From Kappaphycus alvarezii (taxonomy: Eukaryota; Rhodophyta; Florideophyceae; Gigartinales; Solieriaceae), in the NCBI GenBank assembly GCA_002205965.3, contig NADL03000699.1:2701529-2765528 (forward strand): 64,000 nt of DNA, read 5' to 3'. Shown piece by piece: positions 55,908 to 64,000 of this stretch. Below the pieces are notes generated by a model that did not search any database, had not been told where the DNA came from, and was given only the letters and a program-made list of their open reading frames with translations. Numbering within the stretch: the stretch's first letter is position 1; the number at the start of each line of letters is the position of its first letter. Both the position numbers and the translations under genes were made by a program.

Positions 55908-56556
55908 TTATGGCTGAGCAAGACTTGGGCTTTGGTTTTCGGGAGAAATTGTGTCGGAAGCAGGATCGGCGGACATGGATATACTGTCTAGGTTGAGTAA
56001 AGGCTTTTCGGGATTCGGAAATTTGAAGGGATGGATCTCATGTTGTCTGCCAACCCAGTACCGCATGCGTTCATCGTAGTCAAAGTCGATGTTATCGAGG
56101 CCGAGGAGAGTTGAGTCGACGCCAAGAATTTTCTCAAGGTCGACGAGAAGATCTGCGTATTGGATTTTTGCGTACTCTCCGTGTTGCATTCCGAAAGAAG
56201 ACATGTAGATATGTGCACGTGTGAGGGCCGAGATGTGAAGAGGGATGATTAGTTGGAGGCGGGATCGGATGTCACGAGGTACAACATTGTCGTTTTCATA
56301 GAGGTATCGAAAAGCGCGAACCGAGAGCAGGGAGGTTGCGGCATCCGTTGAAGCGAAGGCGCCGTGGCAAATCACTAACACTAATGGACCGGTGGTGGGG
56401 AGATGAGAAAGGGTGGGGATATAAGCGCAGCTATTTCTTGGGGAGAGGAAGAAACAGAGGGGAGTCCAGCGGAGTGGAGAAGCAGGATGGGTCGGGAGTT
56501 TCTGTCGCGGATGGGGAGAGGCTGAGGAAACGTGGGGTGCTCGGACCTGCCGCCAT
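55908..56556 (-). CDS. Unknown protein, convergent with MnmG
   Basis: The main frame (56381-55908) reads SLLSVRAFRYLYENDNVVPR, RSRLQLIIPLHISALTRAHI, YADLLVDLEKILGVDSTLLG, DYDERMRYWVGRQHEIHPFK. It has coding character but no domain that I recognise. It has no ATG; a good ATG at 56556 (MAAGPSTPRFLSLSPSATET) lies in another frame and could be the start of a Ser/Thr/Pro-rich targeting peptide, joined by an intron or a frame break near 56430. Its end lies 17 bp from the MnmG stop, tail to tail. Confidence 0.5.
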
Positions 56557-57247
56557 GTCGAATGTGGGTGTTGTTTGTTTGGTAGAATTTTGGTATGGGG
56601 GAGACGAATAGGCGATTACAACAGCTGCCGTAGGTGCGCTGCCATCAATGGTTTAATTTATATATAGCCGAGAAAGTGTGGCATCGAGGTACTAGAAGCG
56701 AATTGATTCGGGAGCGGTTGCGCAATGGAATAGATGCGAATTGAAAAGCTGAATTAGACCCAACCTACGATATATTGAGAGAAATGCGCTGTGCAGCCTA
56801 GGAGAGGCACGAAAAACTTCACGTACAACAGTTTGAGCAGTGGTACCTACTGTACATTCTGTTGTACAGTACAGTACAGTACAAGGTACAATATGTACAG
56901 TAGGTTTAGGCCGGTCCATACCGCACTTCAGGCAAGCTTCTCCGAGTCGGCTACGTTTTTGTAAACCTGTCCTAGAAGTCCCTCTGCGACACTGAGAGAG
57001 AAACTCTACTTCAATGAGTATCTATTGATTAAACTGCACGTCTCTACGCACTGTAAGTGCTAAATGCACACCATCATATACAGTACAGTAAGTTCACTGG
57101 GAATCACTTGCCTCTTACAGTACCTGCCGCAGTTCTGTAAAGTAAGTGATCCCCCGTGTTCCCCTTATCAGTGTTGGAATGCTGAATGTACATTTGAAGT
57201 TAAGTGTACTGTACTGTACTGTACAAAAGTGCGGTACGGTGCTTGTC
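56557..57247. repeat. Intergenic region with TGTAC arrays
   Basis: No gene. GTAC-type arrays occur at 56843-56903 (on both sides of GTTGTACAGTACAGTACAGT), 57080-57090 and 57205-57225. The last ends only 23 bp from the left LTR of Copia element 3. Confidence 0.6.
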
Positions 57248-57662
57248 TGTCGCGAAAATTCAAGGGTTAGAGTAAAAAGCAGACGGGCGGCGTTAGCGGC
57301 GAGTCTGAAAAAAACGATACACGTTTTTGCTAGTGTAGAACAGTTGAGTAGGTTGAGAATAAAATTGTGGTTACTCTTTTTTACTTCAGTGACCAAGGCG
57401 GTGAGGCCTTTTATAGGCAGTAGATGCCGTCGACTATCTCTAGCACATCTACTTACTACTAGCTACATTCCCTAGCGGATAGTCCTGCGGACGGTCCTAG
57501 TGACCCTTACACTATAGAAGTCCTAACAGGCATCGCTAACAGTACAATAGGATAGAGAAAATATAGACTACGTAGGATAGAAATAGTAGTAAGGGCAAAA
57601 TAGTTATCCTAAAGGACTGTAAATAGTACATAAATAAACTATATGTGCACTGTATTTTAACA
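57248..57662 (-). repeat. 3' LTR of Copia element 3
   Basis: On the minus strand it starts TGTTAAAATACAGTG and ends TTTTCGCGACA (TG...CA). It is 415 bp. Confidence 0.95.
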
Positions 57663-57711
57663 CTCCCTCTCTTTGCCCTGACCTATTGTTTTCTCCATCC
57701 TTAGTCACGAA

Positions 57712-59205
57712 TTACCCATTGCTGAACGGTAGATCACACTTACTTGTTGTCAGTACGTAAGTTCGTGCCTGGCACTTTGCGATCTTCGTGAAGGCATCAG
57801 CGGAATTTTCCGCAGTCCGTACAAATCCAACATTGGATATTTCCTCCTTTGCATATGCATCTCTTACAGAACTAATATCAATCATGAGGCGTTTTTCCAA
57901 GGTGTAGGAACACTTGGTGATAACATCAAATAAACTTTTGGAGTCTGTAAACATCGAGAGTGGAATTTTGATTCCAAGCAAGGATTCAAGGTCGTGCTTG
58001 ATCATGTATCCAATATCGAAGGCATCAGCGAAAGCGTAAACTTCGGCGCCTAGTACTGATCTAGTTACTCTGCGACTCTTATGACTAGAATAACTCAGCA
58101 CATTACAAGTTCCAATCTTGTCAGTGAGCAAGACAATGTAACCAAGTTGAGAATTGTTGTCGTCGTTGTTTGCGAATGACGAGTCAGAGTATACTTTCAA
58201 CTTTAGAGAATCTTTGTCCAACTTGTAATACTTAAGCGAAGAACTAGGGTTGTTCTGCACATGCTTTACAACTTTGTTCAATTGCTTGATTGCTTCCACT
58301 GAGAATTTCGTATCAGTTACTTGCGCGGCCATATTCACGGCACAACATATTTCAGGCTTTGTATGTTTTAACCAAGCCAATCTATGCCTTAAAGATCTGA
58401 ACTCAGAAAAACAGGCATCCATTGGCAGAATGCGTAATTTCTTAACATACTGTTCCTGACTTAACTCAAATCCATAATCAGTTCTCTTTACTCTGACACC
58501 TGCAAATATAGTGTCATCGAACTCCCTCTCTCTCGATTCAAACTTATCAAGAGTCTTTTGGGACAATTTAACGAAGTCATTGTTGCCACAGAGTAGAGAA
58601 TCGTCCACATATTTTCCGACCAATCCCTGAAGTTCTGCGTCTGTACGCTTTGCGAAGAGTGCAAGATCTCCATTGGTTGGCATCATACCGAGATCATTCT
58701 TCAGGTGGGAATTCGTAGTGCGATTCCAATAGTCTCCTGAATCGGATAATACATAAAGAGGTTTCAGTAACTCAAGTAAGTGGTTCTCAGGTAATCCAAA
58801 GTCTTTGGTTGGCCTAAGGTAAACTTTGCGCATCAAACTCTGAGCTGACTGTAAGTACGCTTGTTTAGCGTCTTGAGACCAAATCCTAAAGTCGAGCATT
58901 GCGGCAATTGCAACTAACAAGCGGGTGGAACGCTGGCGTATAGTCGTAGTGCCGTGTACGAGATAGTTCTTTTCTTTGTCCCTATGACCTTGTACTACAA
59001 ATCGTGCTTTATACATCTCTTTGTCAGTATTCTTATTTTTGATTGACAGAACGAATCTTCCAGAGAGGATATTAGCATTCTTTGGTATGTCGTCTTTAGC
59101 GATGATTTTCCAGGTATTTCTCTCAACGAGTCCTTCCATTTCTTTCTGTTTCGCTTTCAGAAACTCAGCAGAATTGGATCTAGGATCTCGTGGGTGTGAA
59201 ACTTA
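57712..59205 (-). CDS. Reverse transcriptase/RNase H of Copia element 3
   Basis: An open frame of about 490 codons. It reads FLKAKQKEMEGLVERNTWKI, GRFVLSIKNKNTDKEMYKAR, WSQDAKQAYLQSAQSLMRKV (first RT Asp), VGKYVDDSLL (the YVDD box), SREREFDDTIFAGVRV, then RNase H: KVYSDSSFANNDDNNSQLGY, SVLGAEVYAFADAFDIGYMI, SMFTDSKSLFDVI and VGFVRTAENSADAFTK. The catalytic Asp and Glu residues of both enzymes are in place. A stop (near 59206) separates it from integrase, so translation as one polyprotein would need readthrough or this is a mutation. Confidence 0.93.
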
Positions 59206-60250
59206 ATTTATATTGACGTCAATGAGTTGGAGATTTTTAGAATATACCCCTTTAAATGTTGAATATAAAGCTTCGACTAGTGTTTCAAATACATCTTCGA
59301 AATAAGGTTTTACTTGAGAGCGTGAGTGTTGCACTTCCTCGCCATTTCTGTCAATAAAGACTTGTCTGTCATTAATTTTCGTGATTTTGTAAGGTCCTGT
59401 CCACTTAGGTTTGGACTTCTCACGATAGACTAGAACTTTACTTCCAACATTAAGTTCATGTTGAGCAGTGTTTGGAAGCTGCGAGTTCAGAGCGGTTCTG
59501 AGTCTGTTTCTGAGGTGATAGTTTCCATCTCAGCTCTTGCCATTTGGAGCGCTCTCATTCGTTCCATTTGATTTGGAAGTTCGCTATTCATGGCCGGAAA
59601 CCTCGGCAAAACTCCAAAGACGAGTAACGATGGAACCAGTCCTTCTGGGTTCATAGTATCGTTCATAGCCTTAACGGCGAGACGTAGAGCGAGTTTTATT
59701 TCAACTTCAGGCTCTGAATGGCGAATCTTGTGGTAAATAAGGCGTAACGGATCATGGTAACGTTCACCAGAACCAATAGAATTGTGGCTTTCAACTCCAG
59801 ATAGGCTGAGTTTGATTCCATTCGATTTTATCAAATCTTTCCACGCTTTGGAAACAAATTGGCTGCCTTGGTCCACTTTCATTTTGTCAGGAAATCCAGT
59901 GTATATTGTAGCCCAGCACTCAAGAAAAGAGTTCCAAATAGATTCCGTACTTTGACTGTGTAGGAATACAGCATTTCCAAAATGAGTTTGCGTATCCACG
60001 ATATGAAGTACAGGATTTTTGTCAAGAAACATAATATCAAGAGCTAACTCTTGGTTGAATATGATTCCATTGGGCGTGCTAACCTGAAATGATCTGGGTT
60101 TCGGTTCAAAACGTTGACATGTGCGGCATTGTTTGGATATTTCTGTAATCAAGTCTCGTGTCTCGGGCGTTGCTTCCTCTGGTCTAGCTCTGCTAATCAG
60201 ATTGTACAGCTTCGAGGCAGACGGATGAAAAAAATGTAAATGAAGGCGCT
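59206..60250 (-). CDS. Integrase of Copia element 3
   Basis: The zinc domain (LHLHFFHPSASKLYNLISRA, CRTCQRF) is followed by the DDE core: LALDIMFLDKNPVLHIVDTQ, KMKVDQGSQFVSKAW, GVESHNSIGSGERYHDPLRL, with Asp, Asp and Glu all present, then a C-terminal part with HELNVGSKVLVYREKSKPKW (GKGY-like). The frame changes once near 60250 (from protease) and once near 59490, each like one missing base. Confidence 0.9.
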
Positions 60251-60766
60251 TTACTGAGATTTTGTGAAAAGTATTTCAGAAAAATCCCACACGACGTAAA
60301 GATGACCGTGTTTGCGTATGATAGGTATAGTCCATCCATGTATTTTGGAGACAAGTAGGTTGTCAACGTTGTCGGCAACAAGTCCAAATTTGTCTAAAGC
60401 TTCTAATCCAATCAAAAATGGAATATTGGCATCAACTACATCGACATGTAGCGGGATAAAAGCGCCATCAGGCGTTGGAATACGAATTGGAATCTGCGCA
60501 ATACTTGGAAAGATTCCATCACCAAACTTGTAAGCAGTTGTCACGTGCTTACGTTTTATCTTAATCCCAGCTAGGTTACAATATGCCTTTGCTTGTGATT
60601 TTCCGATCACAGATTTTTGGGCACCAGTGTCGAGACACATTCCGTGGAATTTCTCAGAGTTGGAGTGTCTTGGTAATTTACTGCCTTTGGCAGTTAAAAT
60701 TTCATGGATCTGTACGTGTTCATTCGCCATATTTCTTTGTTTCCGTGGAAAAGATACGTGTCTCAC
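60251..60766 (-). CDS. Aspartic protease of Copia element 3
   Basis: A 171-codon frame with the active-site HGMCLDTGAQKSVIG, then IPFLIGLEALDKFGL, the second conserved loop. It ends WDFSEILFTKSQ at the junction to integrase, where one base is missing relative to the next frame. Confidence 0.9.
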   Translation of the reverse strand: MRHVSFPRKQRNMANEHVQIHEILTAKGSKLPRHSNSEKFHGMCLDTGAQKSVIGKSQAKAYCNLAGIKIKRKHVTTAYKFGDGIFPSIAQIPIRIPTPDGAFIPLHVDVVDANIPFLIGLEALDKFGLVADNVDNLLVSKIHGWTIPIIRKHGHLYVVWDFSEILFTKSQ

Positions 60767-60846
60767 GTTATAGATGGGAGGCTTGTCACGTTCCCTTACA
60801 GTTTGCCCGTGGTTAGGAGCACTTCGGCTTGTTTGAGTACCCCTAA

Positions 60847-62379
60847 TTAAAAATCCTCGTCATCCAACAACGGTTGATCCTTAACTGTAATTTTTGAAAA
60901 TAATTGTTCAGGGACATACGTTGAGTCATCGTCATTCATTTCGTTTTCGTTTTCTTCAATGTCATCATCATTGTTGACGTCTCCGAAGAAATCCTGAGCA
61001 GAGAATATTTCTTCTTCAATTGATTGATCATCATGATCCAATTCTTGACAGAGCTCAAAAAGTACACGCTTGGTGGCCTTTGCCGGATCTTTAAAAGAGT
61101 TTCTCTGGTAGTGTTGTACCTTCCTAGCAACATTCTCAGCCATTGACTGGCGACATTGAGAAAGAATGTGGCCCTTTTACCACAACCCCAACAAATCCTA
61201 TCATCACTAAGTTTGTTCTTCCTCAAGCTGTAATCGCTGTTGCTACGTGAGTTACCATCGTGACGATTGACTTTGATATAACGCGGGTCACGGCCGTATT
61301 GAGGTTGTCCGGTATACAATGTGTCAGCAAGACGGCTACGTAGTGCAGGGTCTGCATCTGAGATTGATGTCATACGTAGGTTCCTCTGATCTCTCATTCG
61401 TCCAACTTTCTCCTCTTGCTCGAATTGAGCGGCAGAAATGAGCTGACTGTAGAATGATTGATAACTTAAGTCCCCCGAATTTGCCCTACTGCAAGGATCA
61501 CGAGCCCAAGAGAATCCAATAACGGCGGACTGAAGATACTCAATCTTGTGCCTTTCTGAGCGGCAGTGAGGCGGTGCTTGGGGAGTCAGCTTAGAGATCT
61601 CCTCGTGGACTTTCTCGATAGCATCATTTACAGTGCAAGTGGGAGAAATATACTGACTGACACGAATGTTGCGAAGGTACGCAGCAATTCTGTTTTGCCT
61701 TGAGACTGAGTTATACTCACTTTCCAGAGCTTTTAGAGCTTGAGAGTAATGCTCATACACACCTTCAATATTCGTTATGTAGAATCTTTTCGCATTTCCT
61801 GTAAGGAGATGGTGGAGATACTTGAGCTTTTTCGTCATTAAGCATATAATCTTGGCAAGCATACTTGTACTCAGCTATGAACTCGTTCCAACATTCGGCT
61901 AGGCTTCCAGAAAATTTCTTATTTTCTTCTCTGAAGCGCATAGACATGTAGTGTGAGACCTTGTCTTCAGATGGTGCAGGGGGGGTGGACATTGGAGTGG
62001 AACGTATCGGGTTTGGGGCGAGTCTAATCGGTGATCCGGTCGGTGAAGCAAGAGAGTTGAAATATGCATCAATTTGGTTTAAAGCTTTGTTGAGGTCACC
62101 ATTGCGAAGAATAGTTGACGCAAAAGTCTTCGAAAGGACAGCAGATTCATGGCGGACAGTTGGCACATTGCGTTCCGCGAGAAACAAAATCACCTTGCGG
62201 ATAATGGAGGGATTACTCAGAATTTGTCCCGAGAAAAGCATTGGTATAGGGAATTCCTCAAGTAACCGAGCCCTTAATTCATCACCAGCGAGGGAACTAT
62301 CCTCAACATAACCTTTGAAGCAGTCCACCAAAGATTGTTGCAACTCTGTGGTTTGTCTAATACCTTGACCGAAAACCAT
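60847..62379 (-). CDS. Gag of Copia element 3, two frame changes
   Basis: Starts MVFGQGIRQTTELQQSLVDC at ATG 62379. It continues ECWNEFIAEYKYACQDYMLN, changes frame once (an extra A in the A5 run near 61830), and reads LHHLLTGNAKRFYI, NAIEKVHEEISKLTPQAP-like helices and the zinc knuckle C-W-G-C-G-K-x-G-H-x4-C near 61190. The knuckle itself spans a second change near 61170 (one base missing by AAAA). It ends acidic (DDDSTYVPEQ). The two changes cancel, so the ends are in the same frame. Programmed shifting within gag is unlikely because one of them splits the knuckle. Confidence 0.9.
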
Positions 62380-62687
62380 ATCAATATACCCTCTTGCAAG
62401 TACAAATTAATAGTGATTTAATGCTTCGAAAATTTGGCCCCTTTTTGGTTCACTTTTTCTTTCTTTTTTTAGCACTATATGCCCTTTTTGGATGGCCTAT
62501 TATTATTTCGCTTTTTGCTTTTCCTTTCACTGTAAACTTTTTGATTTTTCAATTTGTTTTTTTTCAATTTGTTTTTTCTGTTTTCAACTTGTGTTTTTTT
62601 TTCAATTTTCAAGCAAGAATCACGATTAATTTGATAATTCAATTTACTCAGAACAAGATCGAATATCCAGATTGGATCTAATTAAAT

Positions 62688-63437
62688 CTAATTGCAAACT
62701 ACCTTAAGATGATTTTTTCCTGCCTTGTGGCGCTGTAAATGCGAATGGCTATCGAAGCTGCGCTTGCACTCCTGACAGTACGGCGGATTTTTCTTGTTCT
62801 GTAAGCGATTCTTGTGCTTACGGCTCTGTAAATGATCAAAGTAGGTTTTAGAACCGTTGCAAGTGACCTTGCAGAGCTTACAGGTCCTCTTCTTTACAGC
62901 TACACGTGTAGAAGTAGCCTTAGTAACCCCAGCGCGATCAGCCAATCGACGGTCAGCTTTGCGGCGTAGGCGTAGCGGAGCCCTAGAGGTAGGTCTGTAA
63001 ACACTGTCAGCGGTAGGACGATCTGTAAGGTCGACTACTGTAATGGGACGACGTGGCACACGTGGTAGATCTGAGACCTGAACTCCCCCTGAATCTGAAT
63101 TCACCACTGGACTGCCTGAACTTGAACCTGAATCTGTACGGACACCTGTCGATATTTGATTGGTTGCAGAAAGTGACCTTTGATTGGTCTGGGTCGGCGA
63201 TTTTTGAGTGCCAAGTGGAGGGTTCTGATTGGTCGAAGAGACAGGGACACTTGGCAAACAGGAGTGACGGTGGTATTTTGGGTGCTTACAGTCGGGTTCC
63301 TGGTGATGCTGACAGAAGTGGCAGCTTACACAAAGTCGATCGGGATTCCGATCTTGTTCTTGATTCGGTCGGGCCAGGTTGGCTACGTGGCACCGCGAGC
63401 GAATCGTTGCCCTTATTGGCCACTGGATAGTGTTCAA
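62688..63437 (-). CDS. C2H2 (JAZ/zf-met type) zinc-finger ORF of Copia element 3
   Basis: A 249-codon stop-free frame between the 5' LTR and gag. The N-terminal half is Ser/Pro/Asn-rich with a C-x2-C-like SCHFCQHH; then come basic regions and two fingers: CKLCKVTCNGSKTYFDH followed by LQSRKH, and CQECKRSFDSHSHLQRH followed by KAGKNH. Both are C-x2-C-x12-H-x5-H, the spacing of JAZ/zf-met/U1-like fingers that often bind dsRNA. The frame has no ATG at all. A GTAAGT donor in the leader (63500-63560, minus) and a pyrimidine-rich ...TATCCAG acceptor near 63425 suggest that an upstream exon, perhaps in the LTR, supplies the start. A related, decayed ORF is at 43055-43438. Confidence 0.8.
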   Translation of the reverse strand: MNTIQWPIRATIRSRCHVANLARPNQEQDRNPDRLCVSCHFCQHHQEPDCKHPKYHRHSCLPSVPVSSTNQNPPLGTQKSPTQTNQRSLSATNQISTGVRTDSGSSSGSPVVNSDSGGVQVSDLPRVPRRPITVVDLTDRPTADSVYRPTSRAPLRLRRKADRRLADRAGVTKATSTRVAVKKRTCKLCKVTCNGSKTYFDHLQSRKHKNRLQNKKNPPYCQECKRSFDSHSHLQRHKAGKNHLKVVCN

Positions 63438-63586
63438 AAAGAATCAAAAATAAACGTAAGTGTCAGTATTTACCGGCTTACACGTGGCTTGAAACAACGC
63501 GGAAATAGGACAAATAGGTATATTTTCACTATCGAATAGCGAATAGACTTACTTCTTAAATTCCCCGAAAAACGGTAAATCCGGAT

Positions 63587-64000
63587 TGTCGCGAAAATTC
63601 AAGGGTTAGAGTAAAAAGCAGACGGGCGGCGTTAGCGGCGAGTCTGAAAAAAACGATACACGTTTTTGCTAGTGTAGAACAGTTGAGTAGGTTGAGAATA
63701 AAATTGTGGTTACTCTTTTTACTTCAGTGCCCAAGGCGGTGAGGCCTTTTATAGGCAGTAGATGCCGTCGACTATCTCTAGCACATCTACTTACTACTAG
63801 CTACATTCCCTAGCGGATAGTCCTGCGGACGGTCCTAGTGACCCTTACACTATAGAAGTCCTAACAGGCATCGCTAACAGTACAATAGGATAGAGAAAAT
63901 ATAGACTACGTAGGATAGAAATAGTAGTAAGGGCAAAATAGTTATCCTAAAGGACTGTAAATAGTACATAAGTAAACTATATGTACACTGTATTTTAACA
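63587..64000 (-). repeat. 5' LTR of Copia element 3
   Basis: 414 bp, ends CGCGACA on the minus strand, followed by ATCCGGATTTACCG where the primer-binding site should be. It reaches the window edge exactly at its outer TG. Confidence 0.95.

Larger units (their letters stand above)
57248..64000 (-). mobile_element. Copia element 3 (young, nearly complete)
   Basis: The LTRs at 57248-57662 and 63587-64000 differ by three substitutions and one T in a T run over about 415 bp. The minus strand carries, in order, a zinc-finger ORF, gag, protease, integrase and RT/RNase H, the Copia order plus one extra gene. Only four frame changes interrupt gag-pol. The right LTR ends exactly at the window edge, so its flanking duplication cannot be seen; the left flank is TTGTC. 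Confidence 0.96.

Noticed and set aside
1-64000. tRNA genes, rRNA genes or CRISPR arrays
   Set aside because: I looked for GGTTCGAAxCC-type T loops with matching arms and for regularly spaced repeats and found none that hold up; the isolated GGTTCGAAC at 19193 has no cloverleaf around it.

Overview
The window is eukaryotic nuclear DNA from an intron-poor, gene-compact genome with heavy transposon load. Short islands of mostly single-exon housekeeping genes lie between long stretches of nested retrotransposons and DNA transposons. That architecture, with long Copia and DIRS-type elements, recalls florideophyte red algae such as Chondrus, but this is inference: no marker gene here fixes the species.

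Layout. 1-3 kb: no convincing gene. 3-18.9 kb: a gene island holding a GIY-YIG nuclease-like gene with an acidic tail, an ANTH (AP180/CALM) protein, a DMT/EamA transporter, a secreted/membrane SBBP beta-propeller protein, a Mip-like FKBP, ESCRT-III VPS2/CHMP2 (one 117-nt intron), the RNA cytidine acetyltransferase NAT10/KRE33, and a PI-PLC X-domain protein. 19-53.6 kb: a transposon sea with two tandem 5'-truncated non-LTR-like fragments, a tyrosine-recombinase (DIRS/Ngaro-type) element, a decayed Copia element, a pogo-like element carrying PIF/Harbinger genes, a DNA transposon with about 75-bp inverted ends and a YqaJ-nuclease/PiggyBac-like gene that was split by a second Copia element (itself holding a roughly 1-kb solo LTR), and two Tc1/mariner copies. 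53.8-56.6 kb: a small island with an intact mitochondrial-type MnmG/MTO1 and a convergent unknown gene. 57.2-64 kb: a young Copia element on the minus strand with near-identical LTRs.

Points to carry away. (1) Nearly every host gene of the first island is broken by shifts equal to one missing base, usually beside a homopolymer, while the protein otherwise matches its family end to end; this looks like consensus undercalling rather than gene death, so these genes should be treated as functional until checked. (2) Two Copia copies of one family share an extra ORF between the 5' LTR and gag that encodes paired JAZ/zf-met-type C2H2 fingers. (3) The YqaJ nuclease joined to a PiggyBac-like transposase tail is an unusual pairing. 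(4) A Tc1 copy has Sleeping Beauty-like double direct repeats in its ends. (5) TGTAC pentamer arrays recur in intergenic DNA, one of them 92 bp upstream of the MnmG start.

The housekeeping genes do not form an operon or shared pathway: they cover rRNA/tRNA modification (NAT10, MnmG), membrane traffic (ANTH, VPS2), transport and lipid signalling. Expression is expected to be monocistronic from short intergenic promoters.
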